From DASPKM01 sp963817075 (GTDB taxonomy: Bacteria; Bacteroidota; Bacteroidia; Chitinophagales; Chitinophagaceae), in assembly GCA_963817075.1 (NCBI GenBank), contig CAWFMT010000007.1:124001-188000 (forward strand): a stretch of 64,000 bases of DNA. Direction: 5' to 3'. The position numbers were made by a program, and so were the translations under genes. Below the pieces are notes generated by a model. The model worked only from the letters and a program-made list of their open reading frames with translations, was not told where the DNA came from and did no database searches. Positions 44,352-53,491 of this stretch are shown here, piece after piece (the first letter of the stretch is position 1; each line of letters starts with the position of its first letter).

Positions 44352-44520
44352 AGGTTGAAAGTTTGAAAGTTCGAAAGTTTGAGTGTTTGAATGTTTGAAT
44401 GTTTGAGTGTTCGAGTGTTTGACTAAAGCGATCGTGAGTCGTGAGTCGTGAATCGTGAGTAAACTGATCCGCCTAACTTCTTTAACTTCTGGCTACTGAC
44501 TACTGACTTCCGACCTCAGA
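44352..44520. repeat. Composite intergenic repeat (TTTGAATG words, CGTGAGTCGTGAATCGTGAGT, CTAACTTCTTTAACTTCTGG)
   Basis: tttgaaag, tttgagtg and tttgaatg words fill 44352-44415. From 44428 the modules cgtgagtcgtgagtcgtgaatc, cgcctaacttctttaacttct, gctactgactactgacttc and cgacctcag repeat the order seen at 16829-16919. The remaining 117 bp to the dioxygenase gene show nothing recognisable. Confidence 0.75.
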
Positions 44521-44637
44521 ATACTATTTTACACTTTACATTTTTGTTGTAGTCTATCCATGGACTTTAGTAAATTAGTTATGACAATCTCCCCTTAGAA
44601 ATAGAATCACCCCATTTTCAACTCAAAGAACCGTTTT

Positions 44638-45531
44638 ATGCAACGAAGAAAATTCATTCGCGAATCCAGCTTCATCGCTGTAGGCGTCGGAGTATTTGGA
44701 TCCATTTCATTTGCCAAAGGGCAATTTATTGGGGACTCTCCCACTACTACGGATATTCTGGGTCCGTTCTATCGGCCAAACGCGCCGCTCAAGCCAAATA
44801 TCAATCCTCCAGGTTATTCAGGAAAAATTCTTCACCTCTCAGGAACTGTGTACAAAGAAGATGGGACAACTCCCTATAAAGATGCACTTGTTGAGATCTG
44901 GCAGGCAGATGAAACCAAAGGATACGACAATACATCCGATGATTTTGTTTACAGAGGTTCTCAAAAAGCGGGAAAGGACGGAAAATATCATTTCATCACC
45001 GCGCCACCAGTCCCCTATGCTGTGGGAGAAGCTTTACAAACTTATCGTCCTGCACATATCCATATGCGGGTTTCTGGCGATGGACTGCAAGACCTGATAA
45101 CTCAAATCTATTTCAAAGGGGACAAATACCTTGAACATGATTTGTACTCTTCTTCAAAATTTGCAGTGAATCGCATTTTGAATGTAACTCAAAAAAACCC
45201 TAAAGAAAGCACCGTGGAATTTAACGTGGTAATGAGTAAGGAATTTAAGATAAGCTCAGAGGCTATGGCCCAAATTGTGGGTGTGTATGCAATGGAGGAT
45301 AAATCGTTAGTCGAGTTTTATTCAGTGGGCGATGGCATTTTTGTGAAGGTGAACGGCCAGATCATTGAAGGACTCTCCTACACAAATAATAATACATTCC
45401 TAGGTGGAGGAAATCTGAAAGCTAAATTCGAAATTCAAAGTGGAGGGGCTGTGAAAGTCATTATAGATTATCCAAATCCGATCATTAATTCAGGAACGCA
45501 TATCGAGGGAGTTAAGACATTCAAATATTAG
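44638..45531 (+). CDS. Intradiol ring-cleavage dioxygenase-like protein, Tat-type signal
   Basis: A 297-residue protein. The N-terminus RRKFIRESSFIAVGVGVFG is a twin-arginine export signal. The core resembles protocatechuate/catechol dioxygenases: TTDILGPFYRPNAP, DALVEIWQADETKGYD and TYRPAHIHMRV, giving likely Fe(III) ligands Tyr96, Tyr127, His140 and His142. These enzymes open catechol rings between the hydroxyls. A further ~90-residue C-terminal beta domain (from about AQIVGVYAMEDKSLVEFYSV) is not part of the core enzyme. Periplasmic location and aromatic substrate are inferred; no catabolic genes are adjacent. Confidence 0.82.
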   Translation: MQRRKFIRESSFIAVGVGVFGSISFAKGQFIGDSPTTTDILGPFYRPNAPLKPNINPPGYSGKILHLSGTVYKEDGTTPYKDALVEIWQADETKGYDNTSDDFVYRGSQKAGKDGKYHFITAPPVPYAVGEALQTYRPAHIHMRVSGDGLQDLITQIYFKGDKYLEHDLYSSSKFAVNRILNVTQKNPKESTVEFNVVMSKEFKISSEAMAQIVGVYAMEDKSLVEFYSVGDGIFVKVNGQIIEGLSYTNNNTFLGGGNLKAKFEIQSGGAVKVIIDYPNPIINSGTHIEGVKTFKY

Positions 45532-45534
45532 GGA

Positions 45535-45642
45535 AGTTCGAGAGTTCGAGGGTTTGAAAGTTTGATTGTTTGAATGTTTGAAATTAATGACATGGCGAAC
45601 CTTCGTGCCATGGCGTCTTGGCGGTTAAATCTAAATGGGGAA
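45535..45642. repeat. Intergenic word repeats before the GNAT gene
   Basis: Runs of gttcgagagttcgagggtttgaaag and tttgaatgtttgaa words are followed by a partial TTAACCGCCAAG-type copy in inverse orientation (ccatggcgtcttggcggttaa, 45608-45628). A longer ORF starting at 45574 translates these repeats and is not used for the GNAT start. Confidence 0.65.
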
Positions 45643-46095
45643 ATGGTAAAAATTTCAAGGACTGATTCCAGCAATGAAGATTTCACAAAATTGGTTAGAC
45701 TGCTTGATGCGGAACTTGCCGAGAGAGATGGAGCAGAACATTCATTTTACGCTCAATTCAATAAGATCACAACAATCAAATATGCAGTTATAGCTTATGA
45801 AATGGAAATGCCAGTGGGTTGCGGTGCAATAAGGGAATTTTCTCCCGGAGTTATGGAAATAAAACGGATGTACACCCTGCCAGAGAGCAGGGGAAAAGGC
45901 GTCGCGTCAAAAATTTTAATGGAATTAGAAAAATGGGCGGCAGAATTGTCCTACGAAAAATGCGTATTGGAAACTGGGTCTCGGCAACCAGAAGCAATAA
46001 ATCTTTATACAAAAAAAGGATTCAGTCGAATTCCAAATTATGGTCAGTATACTGAAGTCGGCAATTCCCTTTGCTTTGAAAAAAAGCTGAAATAG
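45643..46095 (+). CDS. GNAT family N-acetyltransferase
   Basis: A 150-residue acetyl-CoA-dependent acetyltransferase. The acetyl-CoA pyrophosphate-binding motif A is visible in KRMYTLPESRGKGVASKILM (R/QxxGxG/A type), followed by motif B ETGSRQPEAINLYTKKGF and the typical ending SLCFEKKL. The ATG at 45643 (MVKISRTDSSN) is chosen because upstream codons are repeat-derived. The acceptor substrate is unknown. Confidence 0.9.
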   Translation: MVKISRTDSSNEDFTKLVRLLDAELAERDGAEHSFYAQFNKITTIKYAVIAYEMEMPVGCGAIREFSPGVMEIKRMYTLPESRGKGVASKILMELEKWAAELSYEKCVLETGSRQPEAINLYTKKGFSRIPNYGQYTEVGNSLCFEKKLK

Positions 46096-46130
46096 GTTTT
46101 AAGGGAAGTAAGAACATTGACCAGGTTACT

Positions 46131-46565
46131 TTGAAGAAGTTTAACCTTACAATTTCACAAATCTTAAGGTTGGAAACTAATTCACGAATTAAAATAAGAT
46201 CCTTACTTCAGTTATATGAAGTTCTCACAGCAGAGGAGCGGATTATTGTGGACGTTCTCCGACAAATAATACAGGAAACCCTTCCAGAATATTGCAAAGA
46301 AAAAATCTCCTATAGCGTGCCTTATTTTTATGGGAAGAAAGGAATCTGCATTGTCTGGCCCGCAAGCATTCCTCGAGGTGGAATTAAAGAAGGGGTGCTT
46401 CTTGGCTATTGGTATGGTAATAGGTTGAAGGATGAAGACAATTATCTTATTCACGGCACTAATAAGCAAATATTTTACAAAATATTCCGAAGAGCAGAAG
46501 AGATTGATGAAGAAGCAATCGTTAAACTATTGAAGGAAGCAATTGAGCTTGACCAAAGTTGGTAA
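46131..46565 (+). CDS. DUF1801 (YdhG-like) domain protein
   Basis: A 144-residue protein of the DUF1801 alpha/beta fold: ERIIVDVLRQIIQETLPEYC is followed by EKISYSVPYFYGKKGICIVW and a C-terminal helix pair with RRAEEIDEEAIVKLLKEAIE. The start is TTG at 46131; no ATG occurs early in the frame, so the N-terminal boundary is uncertain. It lies 35 bp after the GNAT gene, likely co-transcribed. The biochemical role of the family is not settled. Confidence 0.78.
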   Translation: MKKFNLTISQILRLETNSRIKIRSLLQLYEVLTAEERIIVDVLRQIIQETLPEYCKEKISYSVPYFYGKKGICIVWPASIPRGGIKEGVLLGYWYGNRLKDEDNYLIHGTNKQIFYKIFRRAEEIDEEAIVKLLKEAIELDQSW

Positions 46566-46633
46566 GATGATCCAGAATGCATCCAAGAAATTTTGAGATA
46601 CCTTGATTTATTACTTCTAAATAAATAATCCAG

Positions 46634-47800
46634 ATGAGAGCCTTTACATACCTGTTAATTCAAATTCTATTTTTTCACACTATCCTTTCTGCGCAAGTTT
46701 CAAAGAAGGCTATATGGTCAGATTCAGATAAAAAATTATTGATAGAAGGATTGAAGTCGAGTAAGCTGGACCTGATGAAGGAATTAGATTCAGTAAATGA
46801 GGTACAATTTACTTTCAAGGCAGACAGCAGTAAATGGTCCATCAAAGAAGTGCTGGAGCACCTTGCTGTTTATGATGAATATTTAAATTGGGATTTGGTT
46901 TATGCAGTTTATTCTCCTGCGAGGCCAGATTTAATAAAGAAGGTTTCGGGGAAGGATGAAGTTATGGTAGCTTATGAAACTGATCCTAATAAAGGACATG
47001 CCCCATGGTTGGCTCACCCTCTGGGAAGGTTTGAGAGGAAAGTTGATTTGATTAACTATCACAATAAATTCAGAGACAGCATAATAAATTTTTTACAAAC
47101 CACTAAGGAAGATCTCAGGTTGCACTTCATTTACCGGGCACCAGAAAGCGGGTCATGGTCGGTCAAGGATCTTCATCAGCAGACATTGCTTTTTATAGCT
47201 CATACGAGAAGACATACAGATCAGATTAGAAGAATAAAACAAGAAAAAAATTATCCTGCAAATGGTAAACTATGGACAGAATCCGATCGTCAATATATTT
47301 TAGAAAATTTTAGAAGAGCCCGAAATGAACTGATAAAAGAAACCGAGAATCTCACTACTACTCAATGGATTTTCAGAGAGTCCACTGGCAGGTGGACCAT
47401 AGCGGAAATTGTTGAACATCTCGGAATCTGGGAGCGTGTTTGGTCAAGGCAAATAAATATGGCCAGTAGAAACAGGCCTCAACCTGAATTGAACAGAATC
47501 GCCAAAGCTGATAGTTTTTACAATGGCTGGATCATGGAAGAGAAACCGCATACTGCCCCTGATTTTGCGGTACCGACTGGTTTAATAAATGATAAGTCAA
47601 ATCTTACATTTTTTCTAAAGCAGAATGACATCAACATCAAGTTTGTTGAAACTACCAAGGTGGATATGCGGGCATACTTTGAGCAAACAAACACTGATCC
47701 CAGAAATTTACATCATGTTCTGATTTTTCAATGGGGGCACATAGACAGGCATTTGCGGCAAATCAGAAAAGTAAAGGCTGATCCTAATTATCCTAAATAA
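46634..47800 (+). CDS. Secreted protein with two DinB-like domains
   Basis: A 388-residue protein with signal peptide MRAFTYLLIQILFFHTILSA. Two DinB/DfsB-like four-helix domains follow. The first (about residues 30-205) has KWSIKEVLEHLAVYDEYLNW and HTRRHTDQIRRIKQ; the second (215-385) has RWTIAEIVEHLGIWERVW and QWGHIDRHLRQIRKV. In each the EHL and HxxxH/HxxRH histidines form the metal-binding triad of the superfamily. DinB-like enzymes are usually cytoplasmic thiol-dependent metalloenzymes, so export and duplication are unusual. Substrate unknown. Confidence 0.8.
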   Translation: MRAFTYLLIQILFFHTILSAQVSKKAIWSDSDKKLLIEGLKSSKLDLMKELDSVNEVQFTFKADSSKWSIKEVLEHLAVYDEYLNWDLVYAVYSPARPDLIKKVSGKDEVMVAYETDPNKGHAPWLAHPLGRFERKVDLINYHNKFRDSIINFLQTTKEDLRLHFIYRAPESGSWSVKDLHQQTLLFIAHTRRHTDQIRRIKQEKNYPANGKLWTESDRQYILENFRRARNELIKETENLTTTQWIFRESTGRWTIAEIVEHLGIWERVWSRQINMASRNRPQPELNRIAKADSFYNGWIMEEKPHTAPDFAVPTGLINDKSNLTFFLKQNDINIKFVETTKVDMRAYFEQTNTDPRNLHHVLIFQWGHIDRHLRQIRKVKADPNYPK

Positions 47801-47810
47801 ACAGGCATCA

Positions 47811-48857
47811 TCACTTAGGGAAAGAAATTTTACTCAACTGAACAGAATGTTCAATCCGTTGGTTATCCCGAATATCCCAAATTTCCATTTTGATTGTTGG
47901 ATCCTTCAGATTCCAGTCGATGGTTATAAGCCCAAAATGATTTTCCATTATGGGGCCCTCGATGCGATTTGTATTTGGAGTAGCGAATTCCCAGGTAGAG
48001 GTGAGCCCACTTGAGGTCACATCATAAATTGGATACAGACCCTGGTGATTCAATTCTGAAATCTCAGCGTAATGAACATCGCCAGTGATAAAAATTACCC
48101 CATTTGCCCTGGTTGACTTGATCAATTCAAGCATCCTCCTCTGTTCATGTGGGAAATTAGCCCATGCTTCATAACCGTTGAAGCTGATTCCGAATTGGGT
48201 TCCTGAACCAATGATCCTGATGTCGGCAGGCTTCATTAACTCCCCTTCCAACCATTTCCATTGCTGTGAACCCAGGAGAGTAGAATCTTCAATCTGGTGA
48301 GGAAAATAATCCAGTTTATAAAAGTATCTATCATCTTTATAAACTTCACCTCGATACCTCCGGAGATTATCCCTGAACGTCCTTCCATCCAGTAAGATTA
48401 CTTGCAATCTTTTCCCATTATGTTCAAACATGTAAGAAGTGTAAATACCTTCATGTTTTCTCCTCTCACTGTTTGAGGGCTCTTCAAAAAAATCCAGGAA
48501 TAATTTTTTTGTTTCTGTTTTTAATGGGAAATGCCGACCAATGTCATTCCAGCCATAATCGTGATCGTCCCAGGTCGCCAATAAACGCACATTTTTTTTC
48601 AACCTCTGAAATTCCGGTTTTGCTGCAAGTGAATCATACTTTGCCTTCAAAACATTCAGATCATAACTATCCCCGTAAATGTTATCACCGAGGTAAACAA
48701 ACACGTCTGGTTTATGTTTTACTACAAGATCCAGAATTGGCTGGGGCCGCCTTTCGCTGGCGCATGAGCCGAATGCGATCTTCGAGATCAGTGGCTGTTG
48801 CTGTGCCCGTGCAAGGTGAAATGCAAGGAGGAAGAATGGTAATATGATTTTATGCAT
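47811..48857 (-). CDS. PhoD-like alkaline phosphatase
   Basis: A 348-residue metallophosphoesterase with signal peptide (IILPFFLLAFHLARAQ). Metal-ligand motifs: FGSCASERR, VYLGDNIYGDS, TWDDHDYGWND and GDVHYAE. Family members hydrolyse phosphodiesters or monoesters outside the cytoplasm and are often induced by phosphate limitation. It converges with the DinB-like gene (10-bp gap). The TonB receptor and beta-helix lipoprotein lie just upstream on the same strand, separated by terminators. Confidence 0.88.
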   Translation of the reverse strand: MHKIILPFFLLAFHLARAQQQPLISKIAFGSCASERRPQPILDLVVKHKPDVFVYLGDNIYGDSYDLNVLKAKYDSLAAKPEFQRLKKNVRLLATWDDHDYGWNDIGRHFPLKTETKKLFLDFFEEPSNSERRKHEGIYTSYMFEHNGKRLQVILLDGRTFRDNLRRYRGEVYKDDRYFYKLDYFPHQIEDSTLLGSQQWKWLEGELMKPADIRIIGSGTQFGISFNGYEAWANFPHEQRRMLELIKSTRANGVIFITGDVHYAEISELNHQGLYPIYDVTSSGLTSTWEFATPNTNRIEGPIMENHFGLITIDWNLKDPTIKMEIWDIRDNQRIEHSVQLSKISFPK

Positions 48858-48914
48858 TTTGATATTGTGCTATTAAAATAATGCTTTTTACATAGCAAAA
48901 TACAACAACAAAAA

Positions 48915-48934
48915 GTCCCGGTAGAAACCAGGAC
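48915..48934 (-). terminator. Hairpin upstream of the PhoD-like gene
   Basis: Minus-strand gtcctggt-ttct-accgggac (one G-U pair) is followed by tttttgttgttg. It resembles the TTTCTAC-loop hairpins at 26138, 27677 and 28435. It may be a second terminator of the lipoprotein operon. Confidence 0.5.
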
Positions 48935-49043
48935 GATCTTGCTAATGGTTGTTTATACCTTTAAAAACACGATTGCTTTAAAAACCGAAGGCAAATTAAT
49001 CAGGCAGAGTTACCGTCATCTTAAGTCAGTATTAAAATAACAT

Positions 49044-49072
49044 AAACAAAAACCCCGACCATTAGATCGGGG
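49044..49072 (-). terminator. Intrinsic terminator after the beta-helix lipoprotein gene
   Basis: Minus-strand ccccga / tcgggg arms (49053-49058, 49067-49072) with an 8-nt loop are followed by tttttgtttatg. It lies about 90 bp past the stop at 49161. The rest of the 48858-49160 gap shows nothing further. Confidence 0.75.
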
Positions 49073-49160
49073 ATATCTGAGACAATTGCAAAGTTTTATT
49101 GAAAATTGAGAATCGTGTTTTTTTAATCTATTCAACAATTCAACCACTCAACATTTCAAT

Positions 49161-50612
49161 TTAATTGAATCTCGCCCAGCCTTTCCACCAGGTAGATTCT
49201 CCACCCGCGGGAGCAATCGCGCCACGGAAATTCACCACTGTAAAGAATGGATCCTGCAATTTTGCATCTGCAAAGCTTCCTCCTGAAATGATGGGTTGAT
49301 ATCCGCTAGTCCCGGCAAAAGGAGTAGGATCTGGAATTCCATAATTAAATGGCTGGATAAGCTTTGCATCGGATGCATTAGTAAGGATCGTATTTCCAAA
49401 TGCAGGGTTTGTAAACCATGTGAGCAGACTTGCATCTGCCATACCTGTTGGGGTACTGCTGCTTGCGGAATATTTTAAATTAACTGTATTGCCTGCAAGA
49501 GTAGTGTATCGAATGCGGAGTGAGCTGTCATTAAGATTTAAGTCAGTAGGCGTTCCTGTACTTGCATCGATCAAAATACCTTGTGGCCATCCCATGAAAA
49601 TTGAATTGTATATCGAGAGGGAGGAGTTCCTTCTTATCTGTGCGCCTGCACGGAACAAACTATTGCCAATATTGTTTAAGGTAGCTCTTGGCCCAATAGC
49701 TGTAATATTAGAAAATATGGCTTCAGTTTTTGGAGTTGCAGTTGTGCCACTCGCATTATTATCACTTTCAAAAGCTTCCGATGTGGAGATATCAGCGATC
49801 AATGAATCCCTGATTACTAGTCCAAATTGTACTTTACCACTAAATCCATTATCAGTATCAAAATCGTCGTCCTGCGTTTTTAAGGCTATTAAATATTTCG
49901 CATTTACAGTTCCACCAAACCATTCGTAGGCATCATCTTTGGCATAAAGGACTTCAATATGATCCAGGGTGGTTCCATTTCCAACTGCAGCAAGAGTCAA
50001 ACTATTTATTTCTTTATCTGGTTGAAAAGCATATCCTGCGTATTCAATTCTTACATAACTGATCACACCAGAATTATCATTACTTATCGCAGTAGGAACT
50101 GTTGCATCTCCAGAACCAGCAAGACCATCGCCTTGTGCATTGTCAATTCCACCTTCTACCTGGTAAAGACCTGCAGTCCCATTAAAGCTTGTATTGATTG
50201 GAGCTTTTCCGCAAATCACAATTCCACCCCAGTCTCCGGATTGTGGGTTTGGTGAGGCAGATGTGAATACTATCGGACTATTAGCAGTTCCCTGAGCCAT
50301 TATTTTGGAACCTCTTGCAATTATGAGAGAAGCAACATCGCTTCCGCTGTAAGATCCTTTTATTACTGTGCCTGCCTCAATGGTCAGGGTATGATTTCCT
50401 ACAACATAAACCAATCCCTTAAGAATATACGTGTTCGTATTTCTTAAAGTTGTATCGGCATTTATGCGTCCCGTAAGTGTGATAGTCTGTCCATTTCCGT
50501 TACCACCCCCATTAACAATAATGATCTCTTTTTCTCCGTCCATTTCGATCTTTCTGCAGCCTAAACTACTTAAGGTAGCAGCGGCAAATAAGTAAATTAA
50601 AACCTTGTTCAT
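49161..50612 (-). CDS. Surface lipoprotein with parallel beta-helix-like repeats
   Basis: A 483-residue lipoprotein (lipobox LSSLGC, Cys19). After a Gly/Asn linker (VNGGGNGNGQTI) the body has beta-helix-like turns: TYILKGLVYVVGNHTLTIEA, GTVIKGSYSG, SLIIARGSKIMAQGTANSPI, then GDWGGIVICGKAPIN and DDFDTDNGFSGKVQFGLVI. It ends TWWKGWARFN, without a Por domain. It is 20 bp downstream of the TonB receptor, so the pair probably work together at the outer membrane in binding and import of an unknown ligand. No SusD resemblance was seen. Confidence 0.78.
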   Translation of the reverse strand: MNKVLIYLFAAATLSSLGCRKIEMDGEKEIIIVNGGGNGNGQTITLTGRINADTTLRNTNTYILKGLVYVVGNHTLTIEAGTVIKGSYSGSDVASLIIARGSKIMAQGTANSPIVFTSASPNPQSGDWGGIVICGKAPINTSFNGTAGLYQVEGGIDNAQGDGLAGSGDATVPTAISNDNSGVISYVRIEYAGYAFQPDKEINSLTLAAVGNGTTLDHIEVLYAKDDAYEWFGGTVNAKYLIALKTQDDDFDTDNGFSGKVQFGLVIRDSLIADISTSEAFESDNNASGTTATPKTEAIFSNITAIGPRATLNNIGNSLFRAGAQIRRNSSLSIYNSIFMGWPQGILIDASTGTPTDLNLNDSSLRIRYTTLAGNTVNLKYSASSSTPTGMADASLLTWFTNPAFGNTILTNASDAKLIQPFNYGIPDPTPFAGTSGYQPIISGGSFADAKLQDPFFTVVNFRGAIAPAGGESTWWKGWARFN

Positions 50613-50632
50613 TTTTATTTGAGATTTAGAAT

Positions 50633-53419
50633 TTATAAGGAATAATTGAAGGTTAGACTGAATGTTGTACCAAAACGGCGGGTAAACCTATATGCATCAA
50701 CACCCTTATCAAACCTGGTTTCCTTTGCTGGATCTGCATTCTGATAGAAGTATTGAGTGCTATTCAAAATATCAGAGACATTTAATCTCACCTCCGCCTT
50801 CTTTTTAATTATTTTTTTCGAAACTTGAAAATCCAGCAATGGGCGGGATGCTTCATATATATCAGGTGTGCCCGCACCAGATGAGATATCACCTACCAGG
50901 TATATCCTTTCGCCAATCATATTAAATAGTGCTGTTGCCGAAAAGCCCTTCTCTTCCAGGTCATAGAGTAATCCCAGATTCAATAGATATGGAGATTGTC
51001 CCTGAAGTGGCCGATCAATGTTCAGGCTACTATCCTTGATTCTGCTGTAGATATAAGCTGCGTTTGCCTGGAAAGTGAAATTTTTAAATGCTGGCGAAAA
51101 ATCCAGCTTTCTGCGAAATTCAATCTCACTTCCATATGATTTTGCTTTCTCTGGATTCTGATAGGTAAAAGTGCTGGCGCCGCCACTTCCTTCATTGAAC
51201 ACCTGCTCAATTGGGTCAGAAAAATGTTTGTAAAAAATTCCAACGGTAAGCACTTCTCCACCTCTTGGATAGAGCTCGTAGCGTATATCAAAATTGGTAA
51301 TCTTAGTGCGTTTGAGATCGGGTTTACCCTGAACAGATGCATTCAATTCGAAATCATAAAGATTAAGAAATGACAATTCTCTTAACTCAGGACGGATAAC
51401 AGTTTGCGAGCCTGAGAGCCGCAAGTTCGATCTGGATGATAATTTATAAGTGGCATTTACACCGGGTAGATAATCCCGGACCTCTGTATGAGTATGACGG
51501 GGATCAGATGCTCTCACACTTCCAACCAATTGATCATAATTCTCAACCCGCAATCCCCAAACTACTCTTAGAGTTTTAGAGAACTGATTGTCAAATTGAA
51601 TAAAGCCAGCATTCAGGATTGTGTTAGCGAGGTATCGAAATGTATTTCCCTTGATTGCATCGAATCCAAATTTACTTCCCGTTCCATCACCAAAATTTTC
51701 AGGAGCAAAGATTCTGTCGTCAGGAAGCTGACGGAGCACATCGTTATCAAGTGGTAAATAATTTGCAAAAAGTTTCGCATCATATAATCTATCCTTCACC
51801 TGAATCATATAGCCACCCTTGATCGTTTGCTTCTGGCCAAAGAGATCAAAATTGTAACTCAGATCGCCGCCTCCGGTATAGATGTAGTCACTGAGATTCT
51901 GATAAATGCGGCTTCCGCTCTGTTGAGAAAGAGTATTTGATATTACAAGTCTCTTGGGATCTTGCTCTGTGATTCTGGAATACAGAATTCTCCGCTGATC
52001 TGGGATATAACCATCAAGAATACTAAAAGATCCATACCATTTGAGCTTAACAGGTGATGCAACGCTATGCTCTCCGGCCAATTGACCTGTAAAAAAAGTA
52101 TTTTGCTTGAACGAAAACTCTGATCCGGTCAGGAGTGAATCATTACGCGTTCTGTCAGAACCATCCCTCAGCGTAACTCCATTTGTAGTGTTAACATTAA
52201 CTATCGATTTCACTGAAATCTTATTCATTGGATTAAGCTGAATGGTAAGACTTCCCAATGCACCTGCAGATACTTCCTGTGCATATCTGGAATCATTGAA
52301 GTTTGTGTTCACGCTAAATATTCCGCTTGAAAGTGAGTTAGAGCGATTAACCAATTCTGTGTGACGATTACTCTTGGAATAAATCACTCCAAAAGTTCCA
52401 CCTACAGTTTTTTGAAGGAATTTTCCAGCAAACCCACCGTTTGCCTGGAAGGAGATGTTTAAAGGAGCAGTGACTTCAATAGGTGACCAGGTATTTCGCA
52501 AACCCAATCCTATTGAAGTTTTCCTGGCCTTTGATGAAGTATCAAAGTTTGATTTGGTTGTATATCCATGAGGCAATGCTCTTGAACCATCATCAATGCC
52601 AAGCCAATCCTGCCTTCCGCCATGGTCTTTAAAGAATTTCTTGCCAATAGTTCCAGAGTTGAATCCTGTGCCTATCTGAATATTGAAGAAGCCCTTGCTT
52701 GGAATGTCCTTGGTGTTTACTTGTATCAGTCCACCAGCCCATTCTCCCGGATATTCAGGAACGAATGCTTTATTGATGACAATATTATCGATCATAGGAG
52801 CAGGGATCAGGTCAAAAGAAAAGGTTTTACGATCGGGCTCGGTGCTTGTGAGAAGAATACCATTCAACATTGCCTGGTTATAACGATCGGCCAATCCTCT
52901 CACTACAATGAATTTTCCTTCCTGAACGCTGGCACCCGGTGTTCGTTTCAAAACCTCTCCGGTATTTTTATCGGGAGACCTACGGATAGATTCGGCAGAA
53001 ATCACTGATGCAACAGTGTTGGTATTTTTTTGAAATTGAAGTAAGGATGCAGTGGTCTCCCGGCGGCCACTTGATTTTGTTGCTGATACCACCACCTCAC
53101 CCAAATTTTTATTTGCAACCTCAAGGGTGATATTGACTTCTGTTAACTGCCCACCGCTTATTTGTATATCACTTACAACCTTTGATGAATAACCAACTGC
53201 CGAAAACTCCAGTTCATAACTTTTCCCGGCATTTAATGTGAGGGTATAGTTGCCTTGCAAATCTGAAGCTACACCACCCGGTGCGCCAATTATTTTTATA
53301 GAAACACCAGCAATAGGTTCATTTTTCTGATTCAGGATTTTCCCTGAAATTTTACCGGTTTGTGCGATGCAGAGATTAGTGAGAATAGCCAAACAAAGAG
53401 TCAAGATTATTTTTACCAC
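50633..53419 (-). CDS. TonB-dependent outer-membrane receptor
   Basis: A 928-residue receptor. The signal peptide (IILTLCLAILTNLCIAQ) is followed by a carboxypeptidase-regulatory-like domain (ISGKILNQKNEPIAGVSIKI), a plug (KNTGEVLKRTPGASVQEGKF and VVRGLADRYNQAMLNGILL) and a long beta barrel ending RRFGTTFSLTFNYSL with the usual aromatic final residues. It starts with GTG at 53419. TonB/ExbBD energise ligand import through such barrels. Cargo unknown; the partner is the downstream lipoprotein, and the PhoD-like enzyme nearby suggests, but does not show, a phosphate-related role. Confidence 0.92.
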   Translation of the reverse strand: MVKIILTLCLAILTNLCIAQTGKISGKILNQKNEPIAGVSIKIIGAPGGVASDLQGNYTLTLNAGKSYELEFSAVGYSSKVVSDIQISGGQLTEVNITLEVANKNLGEVVVSATKSSGRRETTASLLQFQKNTNTVASVISAESIRRSPDKNTGEVLKRTPGASVQEGKFIVVRGLADRYNQAMLNGILLTSTEPDRKTFSFDLIPAPMIDNIVINKAFVPEYPGEWAGGLIQVNTKDIPSKGFFNIQIGTGFNSGTIGKKFFKDHGGRQDWLGIDDGSRALPHGYTTKSNFDTSSKARKTSIGLGLRNTWSPIEVTAPLNISFQANGGFAGKFLQKTVGGTFGVIYSKSNRHTELVNRSNSLSSGIFSVNTNFNDSRYAQEVSAGALGSLTIQLNPMNKISVKSIVNVNTTNGVTLRDGSDRTRNDSLLTGSEFSFKQNTFFTGQLAGEHSVASPVKLKWYGSFSILDGYIPDQRRILYSRITEQDPKRLVISNTLSQQSGSRIYQNLSDYIYTGGGDLSYNFDLFGQKQTIKGGYMIQVKDRLYDAKLFANYLPLDNDVLRQLPDDRIFAPENFGDGTGSKFGFDAIKGNTFRYLANTILNAGFIQFDNQFSKTLRVVWGLRVENYDQLVGSVRASDPRHTHTEVRDYLPGVNATYKLSSRSNLRLSGSQTVIRPELRELSFLNLYDFELNASVQGKPDLKRTKITNFDIRYELYPRGGEVLTVGIFYKHFSDPIEQVFNEGSGGASTFTYQNPEKAKSYGSEIEFRRKLDFSPAFKNFTFQANAAYIYSRIKDSSLNIDRPLQGQSPYLLNLGLLYDLEEKGFSATALFNMIGERIYLVGDISSGAGTPDIYEASRPLLDFQVSKKIIKKKAEVRLNVSDILNSTQYFYQNADPAKETRFDKGVDAYRFTRRFGTTFSLTFNYSL

Positions 53420-53439
53420 GCCTTCCTATTATTTGCGGG

Positions 53440-53447
53440 CAAAACTA
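53440..53447 (-). promoter_or_regulatory. Candidate -7 promoter box (TAGTTTTG) for the TonB receptor operon
   Basis: Minus-strand TAGTTTTG matches TAnnTTTG and lies 20 nt before the GTG start, the same spacing as for atpB. No -33 element is clear. Confidence 0.5.
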
Positions 53448-53491
53448 TCCGTGCTATGTTATCGCGAGGTTATTGCAGTATTAAGGAATTA

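Noticed and set aside
45574..45642. N-terminal extension of the GNAT protein
   Set aside because: The extra 23 codons translate a TTAACCGCCAAG-type repeat copy; the GNAT fold starts at the ATG at 45643.
48915..48960. Further copy of the GTTGATCGTACCC element
   Set aside because: The hairpin resembles the others but the following ggttgtttatacctttaaaaa differs too much from the 13-mer to count as a copy.
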